Shown here: positions 50,778-63,500 of the stretch, piece after piece
Layout of the letters: each line of letters opens with the position of its first letter
Numbering within the stretch: position 1 is the stretch's first letter
DNA from: Thermothelomyces thermophilus ATCC 42464
Taxonomy: Eukaryota > Ascomycota > Sordariomycetes > Sordariales > Chaetomiaceae
DNA: 64,000 nt
Assembly (NCBI RefSeq): GCF_000226095.1
Contig: NC_016472.1
Coordinates: 806,001 to 870,000 of the forward strand
Reading direction: 5' to 3'
Notes under the pieces: generated by a model
What the model was told of the DNA's origin: nothing
The model's input: the letters and a program-made list of their open reading frames with translations, nothing else
The model's database searches: none
Made by a program: the position numbers and the translations under genes

Positions 50778-53700
50778 GCTTTCCCTCCTATCTGAGGGGC
50801 TGCCAAGAATAAGGAGAAACGTGCCGCCAGGGAAGCGGAGGCATTGGCGATAACGAGAGCAAATGTTGCTGGCCGGCCGCGCCTGTTGCGGTGGCATCGG
50901 CAGCATCTCCGTATGCAGCGGGTCCAGCCTCTCACAGGTCGCCTTCCCTCCGCGTGGGAGAATCGTGGGTCGCTAGACCCCTGAAAATGGACCGATCCGG
51001 CAATCCGGTCGGTAAGGACGCCCAAAAGAGCCAAACCTGGCTGCTTATTGTTGTACGGCTCAATGAGCCCTTGTTTTCTTTTTTTCTTACCCTTTTTTTT
51101 GTTTCATTTTTTTTGGCATATGGGCGGAAAGATTGCGAGCGTTTGCATAGCATTGGATGGCCGCACGATACCCCCTTCGTTATCATCTTCTCATTTGCAT
51201 AGCGCTTCTGAGCTCTGTTGACCTCAAATCTTGATTTACGACAGCATATGCCGTTATGATGCAACATGACATGTACGGAGACGAGGGGCAAAGGAGGGGC
51301 GAGGTCTGGGGGATATATTAGTTTCGCAATGCAAGGTACCTCACCGGCTTCTCACTATCAAACGGCTTGCATCGGTCTACTACCAAGGTGCGAGGTATCA
51401 AGGGACCTTAGCCCGGCCGGTGAGGAGATAAGGGAGCTCACGCCGAATTGGCTTGGTGTAGTTGGGTTTCAGTGCGCAGCTGGTTCTTTTTTGCTCTCGT
51501 CCACCCTGCAGCTCGGCAGCAGAAGTGCACAGTCCTACCATCTCCCACGAGGACCAGCTGCAAAAAGATGTTCTGGGGCGATTGGTGCTGAGTCGAGATG
51601 GGGTAAACCCCCCTCTCCCCGTGATATCGCTTCATCCCGTCCGACGTACATACAAGAGGCCGAGGGGGAGAGGCAAGGCGGCTCAACAACGAGCGCAATT
51701 CTGGTCTGAATATTTATGTTATAGGGTCCGACGCAGGCCTCGGTAATCTCTTCAACAATGGCGCCACCACATCGTTCAATCACCCGCGGGGCGGCCAGCG
51801 CACCTACTTACACAGTAGGCACCTTATCTCACAAACAGTCATCATTCAGCAAAACCCCCCTCGTGTCAGCCGGTTTGGGGGCCGGAGAACAGCCTTACTG
51901 ATAGTTGACGCCGTATTACGCTTCCCACGGGGTCCGAAGACAGGTCGCAATCCGGCATCTGGTCCTCGAAGGTTGCGATAGGGGCGGCCGTACCGGAGAT
52001 CCGGACCAGTCTCGACACGGGGGGGTATCCCACTCAAACGAAGCGGTCAGTCGAGCGCGCCATCCGGTGGACCGCATTCATTGGCGAGGGGGCGGTGAAG
52101 ACGCAATCCCGGGTCCGAACTGGAGAAAAAGCGCCATAGCAGCAGTAGACTAATCCAGTCGGTGACTCGGCACTGGATATGTTCGAGAATGCTGCAAATC
52201 GCCGTTGCATGGTGGATGCACCACGATCTGGAATCTGTCAATCCGCCGTCGTCTTGCGTGTCGAATGCCACACACAGTGCTTCGTATGGATGGACGGATG
52301 GGGACTTGTTACTCCCGCTTCGATTCGATGACGTCGGAGCACCCGATTTCAAGGTAGGCCTTATGCAATCGCTCCGCAGACCGCAGGCCGCAGACCGCGA
52401 AATTTCGTTGCCCCGGTTTTTTTTTGTCGCGTCCGGTTTCTGCTTGTTTTGGTGAGTATGGACCCCCTCATACCGATCGGAAGCTGAACCAGGTCGGATG
52501 CCGAGACTGCGCCGGCGGACCTTCTTCCTTGGCCGAGGCCGGTTGCCAGTTTGCCGCCGGCTCCCTTGCATCGCGGTTGGCAATAACAACGATTCGAGCT
52601 CTCAACGCCAATCATTGATACCACGGACCAAGGTCTGACAATCTTCGACGGCGTAGTCTCGGGCTCGGTGCGCTCTCCTTTATTAAAGATCCAGGTATGG
52701 CACTGTACGTCGTAAGAGAAGTCATAAGTAATTATATCCTAGTTATCCAGAACGAGATGCGGCAAATATTGGGTAGGAACATGGTTTATAGCAAGATTCA
52801 TTCAAGGGCTTTTTTGTCTGCTCTACACCGCCAAGGGCCAGTGGTTGCGAACAATTGCCTAGTAGGGTCAGGACAGGGGCTCTTTGCTGGTGAACGTTTC
52901 TTGTTTAAGCGCTCTGACATGAGTCGGGCCGAGCTCGGAAACCTCCGTGCAACTTGAACCTCAGTTTGCCAACGCTCGCAGTCTCGACCTTCCAAGACGC
53001 CCCTGGAAGAGTAGCTTTGAGCAGCGGGATGAAACGCTCCCTGGCTGCAGTTCGAGAACCTTGATGCATAAAGTACCTTGATTGCGTAAGACCAGACGAC
53101 CACTTAGGGGAAATCTCCCGTCTTCTCATAGCCCGCACAAGCTGACCAGGGCTGACCAACGGGAGGCTGAACTGGTATAGGAAGGAAAAGGGGGGGGAGA
53201 AACAGGATGAATCAAAAGAAACCCAGGAGCAGGCCAAACAGAAGCGCGCCGGCCAAGTAAAGATGCTGCTATGTCGGCGGTGCGACAGTCGTCGACTTCG
53301 TATAGGACTTCGTATTGTAGGTATACTTCCTTTTATTCATGGGAGGACAAAGATCGTCTGCCGTCCTATTTGATTGGAAGAAAGCGAACAAATTAACAAA
53401 GAAAAACAGAGCATCTCCTTGGGTGACGCTTTAGCTGGATATTCCGTCACATCTCGCAATCGACAAAAACCTCGCCTCAGTAGCCCTGGATGAGACGCAA
53501 GTGCCGTGGGGGTGTAAGATGACAATCAATTGGTCAGGTTGGGAGGTTCATTTGGTGGTGTGATGGTGGAGGCTCGCTGTTGTCGTTTGGAGGCTGAGTG
53601 AGCCCCGCAATCAAGCGTTTGGCTTGGCAGCAAGGGACGTTGCTAAGCGCTGGCCTCAGGTCTATCGCAAGATCGTCCGACCGCAGCATCTTCCGTCTCG

Positions 53701-55230
53701 ATATACACGGAAGACACTACGGATTACAGTTATTAGTAGCAAATGCACGTTACACGGTAGAAACGCATCTGCCGTCAGGGCGCTCCCCTCCAATATTTGC
53801 AGAGTCGTTCCGGGCTACCTGAGAAGCCTATCTCGGCAATGAGCAACACACCTGCAAAATGTCTAATCCGTGCAAATAACGTTATCGCTCTTATTCGAGA
53901 TAAGCCCTGAGCAGGCTGGCGTTGCGCGAGGTTACCCTGTAATGAGCCTGGAGTTTCCCCACAACCGGAACTCATGGCGGTCGAGTCGGCAACATGGCGC
54001 CAGTCGGAACCAGGAAGCGGCAGCGGTACGTGGGCGGTCTAACCATGGTCGCGGGCTCGTCGTGTTTCGATGCCGGCGTGATATGAGCTAGTGTACTCCA
54101 AAGCGGGACGCAACCAGTGGGAACCAGGACTGTGACACACGCGTATGCAGTGCTCCCCGTAGCGGCTGCGCAGGCCCGGGGGGTGGGGACGTTGCGATGA
54201 AATGGAAGGGGAAAAAAACCTTGGCTTTTGGAGAGGGAAGAAAAGGCGCCTTGTGTGCAGCATCGCAGCCAACAAATTTACAAATTGAGGTTCATAGATG
54301 ATGGGTTGGCTACTTTTTCCCAGGTCGGAAGTGCCAGCCAGGTATCTCCTTCTCGAGTAGCGCTAGTTATACGGAGTCAACAAGGTATTCCGTACAGATT
54401 ACACCAAATCCGTACACAACGCGCCTTCCCGGATGTCTCTCGGATTGGCTGAGCACAGCCTGGCCCCCCGATCACAATTCACCCCACCTTCCCAACTCAT
54501 CTACTTGTTAATCTGGCAATCTCGAAATAACCTTCGCAAAAAAAAGAAAAAAGAAAAAAGAAAAAAAAGAGCTAGAACCTGGCACATGTTCAATCGGTTC
54601 CGGATTTTCGTCGGCGATTCTTGGGTACATCCTTCTACACAAGGTAAGGTATCTCTACACTAGGTTCGGTCGGTGTCCTCCCTGGGCTCTCCCTAGACTC
54701 CAAGAGGGCAGAGATAAGACAGGTCATTATCCGTAGGTATGTACTGTACCATGGACAAAGTGCTTTCCTGGAAGGGAAAGCCTGTGTGCAGAGATTCACA
54801 GGGCTGGCCGCTTCCTCGGCCGTCTCCCTTCCACTGGAAGCACATCCGCCGTGCACATTGCAACACAACAGGTCCGTCTGATGGGGGTGCCTTAGCTTTT
54901 TTTTTCCTCACCGACTCCACCGGGGGGTCCAGGTTCCCCCTCTGACTCTTTCGGGAGGGGCCGCCTCGGTTTCCAGTTTCTGTTTTCGCGTTCTGGCAGG
55001 TTTGATGGCAGGTGTCCAATTCGCTCGTTTGTCTCCTCCCGCTGCTGACGCCCAAGCATTCCGTGCTGCGCACCCTGCCGGCCGCAATTTTTTTTGTTCC
55101 TCTTGAGACACGAGCGTTGCGCCTGCCTCTTCCCCTCCTCTCCTCTCCTCTCCTCTCGTCTCCTCTTCCTCCCTCCCTCTCTTTCTCTCCCGCTCCCTTC
55201 TTCTCCCTTTCCCTCTTTCTCTCTTCCAAC
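50778..55230. other. gene-poor block of about 4.4 kb
   Basis: Many short open frames on both strands, none with a recognisable motif, gene-like codon use or consistent splice structure. No terminal inverted repeats or transposase-like sequence were seen. A purine tract (AAAAAAG repeats) lies at 54538-54570. Motif TACGGAGT occurs at 54370-54377 followed by ATTCCGTAC and ATCCGTAC variants to 54420. Could hold a diverged lineage-specific gene, a non-coding RNA or degenerate repeats. Confidence 0.45.
55127..55227 (+). promoter_or_regulatory. long pyrimidine (CT) tract before APRT start
   Basis: About 100 nt of almost pure C/T (TCCTCTCCTCTCCTCTCCTC type) ends at TTCCAAC just before the ATG at 55231. 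CT tracts at this place are frequent around transcription starts of well-expressed filamentous fungal genes; the role here is inferred. Confidence 0.6.
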
Positions 55231-56155
55231 ATGAGCACTTCCGCCGACGCTGCCCAATCTCTGGCGCAGACGACCAAAGACCAGACCTCACTGACCACTA
55301 CCGAAGCCGCCGCCCTGGCTAGCAATTCCAACGATGCCTCGCGAGGACAGCCCGCCACCGCCGCCTCCGGTGCCTCCGAACTCGCCAGTACAAAGATAAC
55401 TCTCCTGAAGGCGCTCAAGCACTTCCCGGACTTCCCGATCCCCGGCATCAAGTTCGTCGACATCCTGCCTCTCTTCCAGGACCCCGTCATCCACGAGACC
55501 CTGCTGCGCGCCCTCGAGCTCCAGGTTCTCGAGTTCGGCGAGCAAGCGAAGCCCGATGTGATCGTGGGGTTGGATGCGCGGGGCTTCCTCTTTGGGCCCT
55601 CGCTCGCCCTACGCCTGGGCGCGAGCTTCGTGCCTGTCCGCAAGAAGGGCAAGATGCCCGGTCCCTGCGTGACCGCCGCTTACGAGAAGGAGTACGGGAC
55701 CGACTACTTCCAGATGCAAGAGGGCGCGGTGAAGCCGGGCCAGAAGGTGCTTGTGGTCGACGACATTATTGCTACCGGTAAGCGACCGCCTCCCGGGTGC
55801 CGTCCCATCCAAGCGAACACAAACAACGTTGCTGCTGGGACCCCTCCCCTTCTCTTTATCAGCATGACCCGCCTGGCAAAACGCCACATGGTTTCTTCCT
55901 CCCCCCCCCCCCCCGCCCCCCTCCTCTCCCCCTGCTCTTTCCGACGCACTCTACGAAGAACGATGACTGGCTTCGGCTATGTACATGTTCACTAACGTTC
56001 TCACAGGCGGCTCTGCTGCTGCCGCCGGCTCTCTTGTCAGGCAGTTGGGTGGCGAGTTGATAGGATACCTTTTCATCCTCGAGATCGCGGCGCTTAACGG
56101 CCGTTCCAAGCTGGGTGGCGTTCAAACAGTCACTCTGCTCGAGACGAACGAGTAA
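55231..56155 (+). CDS. adenine phosphoribosyltransferase
   Basis: Exons 55231-55777 and 56007-56155 join in phase to 231 residues. After a ~50-residue Ser/Thr/Ala-rich N-terminal extension, the type I phosphoribosyltransferase fold is clear: LLKALKHFPDFPIPGIKFVD, IVGLDARGFLFGPSLALRLG, FVPVRKKGKMPGPCVTAAYE, the PRPP-binding signature VLVVDDIIAT-GGSAAAAGSL, split by the intron after Thr, and GYLFILEIAALNGRSKLGG. The enzyme converts adenine and PRPP to AMP in the purine salvage pathway in the cytosol. The core equals the usual ~180 residues, so the N-terminal extension is the odd part; an internal start is possible but no in-frame Met precedes the core conveniently. Intron 1 (229 nt) contains a poly-C run near 55901-55913. 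Confidence 0.93.
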
Positions 56156-57079
56156 TCCTGGCATTCGAAGTTGCTGTACTCCAGCTCGATTGAACGACTC
56201 TCTTCTTCCAAACACAACGTGACGCCGCTCAATCTCGGGAGCGGAATATCTTACAATGCACTTGAGGTCTATAAAACCAGGCCGCAATAATAGAGAGTGG
56301 GCTTGAAACCCCAGACTTGGGAAAGCTGGGCTCGATCTCGTGTATTTCTTTTTGGCTTACAATGGGTTCGGATGGAGGAGACCTTTTGCGTGAGGAAGGG
56401 GGACGGTTGGCTCTTTCCGGCGTTGGGGGTAATCAAAAAAAGTTGAAGTGGGCAAAGCGGTCCATGAGTGGGATCGAGCTGTTGAGTCGCCGGGGCTTGC
56501 GTGATAGACTCGGCATCTTCTGAACTGCATCAGCTTTAATCGACTCACGCCCTATAGGCACATACCAAAAATACAAATCGTGCCGTTGAATCTTCCCTCG
56601 AGAGCTCTTGCCCGCGCTCAGAACCAGTACTGCTCCAGTCACGATCTATCTGATACCCTTGAATAGCCTAGATGACGAGACGCTTGCCCGTGGAGTATAA
56701 GGCCCGGCCAGAGTAGCTATAGAGGCTGGACCGTTGGCCGGGTATCTGAAGACATGCCTTGCAAGCTGGGGAAACAGACACATGGCCGGGCGCCTTAAGA
56801 GAGGGATGCAGACGAGAGAACCTTGATGTCCACTGAAGGGAGGGATCCTAAACTCAGTGCTAGATCATTCGTTACATCCATATATGTACATTCCCAAGTG
56901 CTATGCTCTGCATGTTCGCCAATGCATGGACATACATGTACAACTCTATCCAACATCCTTGCTGCAAAAACAATGAAACATGTCAACCGTTTTAAACTAC
57001 CGCTCGTCCCCTATATCTCTTCCCCCGGTGTGGACCAGTCACATAGCCCGTCTTGGAAAAAAAAAAAAAAAGAAACGCT
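56156..57079. other. intergenic between convergent genes
   Basis: 3' regions of APRT and the mannosidase-like gene. A poly-A run lies at 57057-57070. No gene seen. Confidence 0.4.
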
Positions 57080-60000
57080 TCACCAGTCCATCTCGTCGCC
57101 GCCTTCGTCGACAATGATGTTCCTTATCTTCACCCCCTGGCTCTCGACAAAGTACCGCCGCACCACCCCGACGCGGCTCGCCGCCTCCAGCTGTCGGAAC
57201 ACGGCCTCCCCACCGCCCACCATGACCATGGCGATCGGATGCCGCCGCTGGATGCCGCCCGGCGTGCGCTGCACCTCGTCCAGCAGCGGCCGCACGAGCC
57301 CGGCAACCCCGCCGCCGCCACCACCACCTCCGCGGTTGTCCTGGTCAGCGTCGTCGCCGTCGTCCGACACGACAATCACGAGCTGGAGCGAGTCCGGGGA
57401 CGGCGTGAATGCCGGGATGTTGGCCAGCTTGGTCGAGAAGCTGCAGCCGCCGCGGCGGATGAGGATGATCTGGTGGTCGCGGGGGGCAGCATCCGGTAGC
57501 GGAGAGGAGCAGGCGTCGTCCGGCGAGGCGTAGATGGTTGACCAGGGGAAGAGGGCATCGGGGACGGGGCCGAAGGGCGGGGTCCGGTGCCGTTGGGCGG
57601 CCGAAGGCGGGGAGGCACCGGGAGGGAGAGGGGCGGAACCGATGCCGGTTGAGGTTATGGCTGTTGTGTTGAGAACGAGGTTGAAGGGGAGGAGGGTGGC
57701 GCCGATGCGTGGTAGGGAGGTGGGTAGCTGGATGTTGTCGAGGGAAGAGGTGATGCGGCTGAGGAGGGATTTGACAAGGGAGCCGAGGTCCGTGACGGTG
57801 ACGGAGGGGTTCGGTCCGTCCTCGAGCGGTTCGGGTTCGGGTCCGGGTTCGTGGTTGCTGGCTTGTGGCGCGTCATCGTCGACGGTGTCGGCATCGTCCT
57901 CTGGGATGTCGACTTGGTGGAGGTGCTGGAGCTTGACCATCACCGGGTCTCGGACGAGGTTGAATCTGGGGTCAGAGACCTCCCCCAGGATGGACCGGTC
58001 AAATACGAGGAACTCGTCGCGGCCCAGGGGGATGCCGTTGACTTTTGTAACGCGCCACTCTTGCTCCAAGTCCCCCTCGAGATGCATCGTGAGCTTCAGA
58101 CCAGACAGGCTGGTGACGCGGATCCGATCCGCACTCAAACGTTCCAGATTTTGGGCGCCGATCATAAAGTTGAACGCACCGCCGCCCACCATCTGTCCCG
58201 CGTTCGAGGCAAACTCGAGGACGAGCTCTGTCGGGTGGTGTACTTTGGCGCAAGTCCCGTTGCTAGGGAGCAGTTCGGATGGGAGGGTCCACGGAAACAG
58301 AGTGAAATTTGATCTCGCCATGTGCTGGCCGGACATCTGCCCGCCGTCGACGGTGCGTGGCGAAGTGGACAGCAGATGTAGGTCCAGCATCCGTGCGGCG
58401 TGGTAGATGTCATCCCTGGCGGCGATAACAGAACCAGAGATGGGAGTCGCGGAGGGACGAGGGGGGCATGAGTTGGTGAAGGCGTCGTCGTTGTAGATGG
58501 CCAGATCCTTGCGTTCGGCTCGCGGTCGTCGGCGTCCACTTGCCGACGCGGCCTTGGGTATGATTAGGGGGTGGCCCTCGGTGTTGAAAACGTACGCGGC
58601 GTCGAGCGAGTTTAGTGGGTGTTGGTCGTCGTAGAGCAGGTACATGTACTTGGCAGTTTCACCGAGGAAGAAGCTTTCCATGCGGTCGCTCTTTTGCCCG
58701 TCCAAGACGTTCTGGAGCCCCGCCCAGCCGCAAGGGGTCCAACACCGTCTCGCGATGTCTCGGAGCACCATCTCGCCGACATAGAGGTACCAGGGGTCTT
58801 TGGTAGCGCGGTATAAGTGGTAGGTAGACTCGATAAACTCCGGCCTTAGCGGCCACCATCCGAGGCCGCCTTCCACCGTCTTCTCGCGGATGGACCATCG
58901 TTCCGGGAGTGCGGCGTAGCGGGTCCAGATGGCAGCGTAGAGCAGGTTCGTCTCGATCGCCTCGCTCACCTCGCCGGCGAGGACGAGGAGCCCCGAATAG
59001 TAGGCGCCGAGGCTGTCTACCCAGGAGGACGCTAGGGAGCCGGTCCACAGGTTGACGTTCTCATAGTGAGGATGGTCACGGTCGCTGTAGAGGTGGCGCT
59101 TGATGGATGCGTGTGCGTGATGCCAGGCTTCGAGGAAGGAGTCGGGGGAGTTCTCGGCATCACTGAGGGGATTGAACAGGGTGTTTGGATCCAACCATCC
59201 GTCGCTGGCGCGATCAGGGCGGACTGCTGTTTGATTCGGGAGCTCGTGGCCAGAGAGCAAGATGTGGGATTTGAGGGCATACTCGAAGAAGCTGTCAGCG
59301 CCAGCACCGATTACGGCGTAGGAACCTATCCAATGCCCCTGCTCGGCATCCACTCCGGCACCAATCAGACCTATCTGGCTCTTTCTGTACCAGACGGCCC
59401 AGAACGCCCTTTTGGCCAGCTGCTCAAAGCGGGGGTCACCGGTAAGGCGGCTGAGAACGGTGAACTCCAGGACCAAGGATCCGGCACCAGCGCTGCACGT
59501 TTCGGTGATCTCGGGGGACCCATCGGCGGTGGTCCCCGGTGCAGCGGCCTCGTGGAGGGGCGAGTTGGTGTAGAACGGGATGCCGTGGCGGAGGTTGACG
59601 CGGGGATACGGCATGCCGGTCCTGGTGTAGAAAGCGGGGAGAAGCCTCTGGCCCAGGTCCAGAGCGAGCCTCAGCAGTTGGCCATCGTATCTGAACCCGT
59701 TGGGCCAGACGACAGGCCTCGGGTGCAGCAGGTCGTCTCCGGGGTGCCGGGGATTGTAGCCCGTAATCGGCAAGGCGCCAATGGCAAACAGGTGGGCGCT
59801 CAGGAGGCCCCCGACGCCGCGTATGACCGTTTCGAACACCTGCACCTTGCTGTCGACGTCGAAGCCGCGGCCGCGAAGGCCGACACCAGAGGGGCCGGAG
59901 GTGCCGTCTCCGTACTGTTCGACCAGGGCTGCCACGCCATCCTGGAAGTCCCTCAGCGCCTTCGGGCCGGTCTCGCCGTCCTCGGGGGGGGCCGAGGCAA

Positions 60001-60550
60001 GGATGGCCAGGGTGGAGAGGCTGTCGATGAGGGTGAGCGAGTAGTTGCCCAAAACATCATTCAGCTCGACATTCCGCGGGTTCTCCCTATCCCGGGTGAG
60101 CGGGGAGCAAGAGACCGGTCGGAGCTACAAGTATTGCGTCAGCGGAAAGGTCGGCGTGAGACTCTGCAGATGGGTGGAGGAAACGGGACAGGACAAAACA
60201 AAAACAAACAAGAAGAGATAAACACGAAATGGGCAAACGGAGTCAAAACGAACCTCATCTTCCGGGAAGGCTATCTTCATGTAGTTGTCAAAACCGTGGT
60301 AAAACATGTTGACGGTTTCCTGCCGGAGCTCCCGCACGCGGTCCGGACGCATGGCCGCTGCCACGGGCCAATAGCCCACGCAGAGCGCCAGGAGCATGCA
60401 TCCCAGCCAGAGGGTCGAGTTGTGCAAGCCGAGCCATGTGCATCGACGACGGACCCGGGCCTGCATCCGGGGACAAGGGAGGTCATTGAGGGCCGGGCCG
60501 GGCCTGCTGGTGCCGGAGCCATCGGAGGCGGCCAACTCGCGGCAAGTCAT
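57080..60550 (-). CDS. EDEM/HTM1-type alpha-mannosidase-like protein (GH47) with PA domain
   Basis: Two minus-strand exons, 60254-60550 and 57080-60124, join in phase (FPEDE-LRPVSCSPLTRD) to 1113 residues. The N-terminus has a hydrophobic segment LWLGCMLLALCVGYWPVAAA. The ATG at 60466 (MQARVRRRC) would place it as a normal signal peptide or anchor and may be the true start. The GH47 fold spans ~75-570: MFYHGFDNYMKIAFPEDE, LIDSLSTLAILA, ETCSAGAGSLVLEFTVLSRL, IGSYAVIGAGADSFFEYALK, GGLGWWPLRPEFIESTYHLY. A protease-associated (PA) domain lies near ~910-1050 (IILIRRGGCSFSTKLANIPA). EDEM/Htm1 proteins trim mannose from misfolded glycoproteins in the ER lumen and mark them for degradation. There is no KDEL/HDEL end (the C-terminus is GGDEMDW), so retention would depend on the membrane segment or partners. 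Confidence 0.92.
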
Positions 60551-63500
60551 GCCGACACGGGCATCACTTCAAACTGTGAGAATCGCACTCCACATGTGTG
60601 GTATGCCAATTAGAAAAGGAACGGAGATTCCAAAAAAAAGAAAAAAAATAGGATAAAATAAAATAAAATAAAATCGCCGGATTGGAGGTCGGCAGTGGCA
60701 GCGGGCCAGGCGCGCAAACCGACTTGGACTGGCGATGGCTGTCTCGGTTGCCGATGTCTTGTGTGGGTGAGTGTGTGCGCGCGTGTGCGCGAGTGAACCC
60801 CGGAAAGCGTGAAGCTGTCATCTTCTCTCCATAGCACACAAGACTCCACAGACCCACCTTTCCCCGTTGCTTGGCGGCGGGTCGGCGCCCGGGAAAATTC
60901 TAATTACTAACGAACTGTTAAGGTGGGTGGGTCTAGGGTATTTAGTGTACCAGGTTATGCAGGACTGCCCCATATCGCCTTGACAGCCTCAGGATACACT
61001 ATCCGTACTTCCTGAACTTTGATTTTGTAAAAAAAGTCTTCCCCGCTGACTGTAAACTACATATGGTGCCTATCTTAGCTCTGGAACCCCAACCTCGCGT
61101 TGCACCTTGCTAAGCGTTGACCTAGTCGAAGAAAAGACACGCACGCTCGTCTCTTCTCTCGAGGTACCTCTTGGAAGCTCGCCAGCTCGAATGCGAGCTT
61201 CTTTAGACTCGATGGCGTCTCGAAAGTCTAAAAAACACGCCTTGCATAAAGCATAAAGGGTTAGTCAATCGCATCATGTTTCGCTTGGACGCCACAATGC
61301 TCCTTCTACGCAGAGCTTCCGAGTTCTCTCCGTCCAGACTTGCGTCGTACACAGTGTCTGGACTCGCCTCCGTTATCACTCAGTTCAACCGTTCTTCCGA
61401 CCTGGAAGTCACCGAGACTTGAACGACCCTCGCTGGCTTCTTCACACACACACCCCCCCCCCCCCCCGCACTTAGCTTCAATTCAGAACTCGGCTCGAAG
61501 ACGATGTTCATGACCGACTGGTGCCTGCTCTCGGTCTCCTTCATTGTCACATATATCCGACGATTTGGCAGCCACTAAACTCCCTGCAAGAGACCGGCAT
61601 GGTACTGTACGTTCTGTTTCGTCCTAGGCTGGTACGGTTGAGCGGACGCCCAGAGCCGGGAAACTTTTGGGACAGGAAAGTACAGAAGCAACACAGTCAC
61701 GTCGAGATGCAGGCCCCGCGGCAAAAGAGCTGCCGCCAGCAGCCAACACGAATTGTGGTCTGAGTGGGCGCAAACGGTCAATGATTTGAAATCCCGGGCG
61801 GGCGGCTGCGTCCGCCAACACCAATGCGCCTTTCTTGTCGCCCCATGCCCGTCCATTCCTTTCCGGGGAAAGGGGGGCTACGCGAACTTTTTTGCGGCCC
61901 CTCTTGACCCCCGAAATCTCCGAGAGATGAACAAGTCGCCTCTATCAGTCGTACCGAGGCTGATTCCCGGTTGTGCAAACAAGGCACAGCGCCAAGCCGT
62001 GCAGCCTGGAACGAGGTCTGAGATGAACTTGACCGAGGTAGTATGCCGCGTGCTTCGCGTGGTGAGGTTGACTGCTTGTTCTGCGCTCCAACAGCCACCC
62101 ACGGCCCGGATACCAGTTCGTCATGGCACCGTCTACCAAACCCGGACCAACGGACCTGAAAGCAAGCGAATCAGCGCCCCACGCATTCCTGAATTGCTCG
62201 AGGAAAGCTGAAGATGAGACCGACAGAGTCACCAGTCTGCAGCAGGGCCTCCGACTTCACCAGAAAGATATCAACACCACGAAGATATCAACAAGCACAA
62301 GACCGTCAACCCTCCCATTTACCCCGTACCATCGTAAAACCCGGCAGTGACAAGCACATAGTGCGGAGGGCCAACCGGATGGCTTTCCTTCCAATGGCTT
62401 CGTGAGTGTACAGTAGTACCCTTTATGACGAAAGAGCTAGCTCGAACTCAGTTAGTTCCACGCACTTGCCGCCTGAGCAAGCACACTGCGCTGCCCACGG
62501 CGCAAATTCAGAATCACATCCTAAAAGCAGCTAATCAACCTGCCAATCATGGAACCCCCCCCCCTCTCCGACCATCAGCGGGCCGAAATCCATGTGGGTA
62601 GTGTAGAGATAGTGGGTGAGGTTATGCTTGGTAATAAGCGAACTTGAAGGTGGCCGTTGAAATGTTGTTCCCCTGCGCGATCCCCTGCGCGAACCAACCC
62701 CCCCTTTCTTTTGCCCCTCGTCGCCTGCGCAGCTGCCCTCTGTCGGCGATCTGCAAGGGGGAAAACGGCGACTATTTTGTTTGTTTGTCCGCTCGTTCCT
62801 GGGCTTCCCTAACACAATGTCTCAAAAAAAAAAAAAAAAAAGCCGGGGAGGGTGGTAGGGAGGAGAACGGGGGCCCCTAGTCGAGAGAACTAAACGAGAC
62901 ATGGTACTGTACATACACTTCGGTACGGTGTAATGGAAAGGCGGCGTCAAGACGGACAGTCAATTACTATCCGTACCCCTTGATGAATTGCTCGCTCTTT
63001 TTGGCGCCTTCCGCTGCGCTTGCGCTCTTGGCCCCCTTGTCGAGAGTGCACCCCTCCCCCCAAGTCACAGCCCGGGCGGGATTGGTTGGTTTCTTTTCGA
63101 TTGCCGGGCCGATCCCGAGGAGACGGCACACGGCCGCATGTCCCACTCGGTCACTTGACTAGGCACGTGGTATGCTGGGGAACACCATGAGCAAACTTCG
63201 TCGTGTGCTTGTACCAATGTCCTCCGTAAGGGTACACGATCCTTCGGCGCTTACAAGCCACACTTTCTTCTCCTGAAGTTATTTTATTCCGTGTTTCATT
63301 AACCTCAGATTTCAAGTGACAATCTGCCTGTATGTATCCATATGTTGAAGGACTGGGTCAAGTCCTTGTTTGTCGGTTTTCGCAATGTCTCAATTCAATT
63401 GAGGCAGTTAGTTCCCACCCGTTGCTCTACTAATCCATGCCTGGTTCCGCTTCTTTCTATATTTGTTCCAGGATTGGAGTTTCCAAGCACCTGTGGAACG

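Noticed and set aside
52047-52589. 180-codon minus-strand open frame in the gene-poor block
   Set aside because: Searched by eye for transposase, reverse transcriptase or secreted-protein features and found none.
59066-60613. 515-codon plus-strand open frame over the EDEM-like gene
   Set aside because: It is antisense to a clearly conserved GH47 gene, begins with no family motif and is explained by high GC content keeping the opposite frame open.
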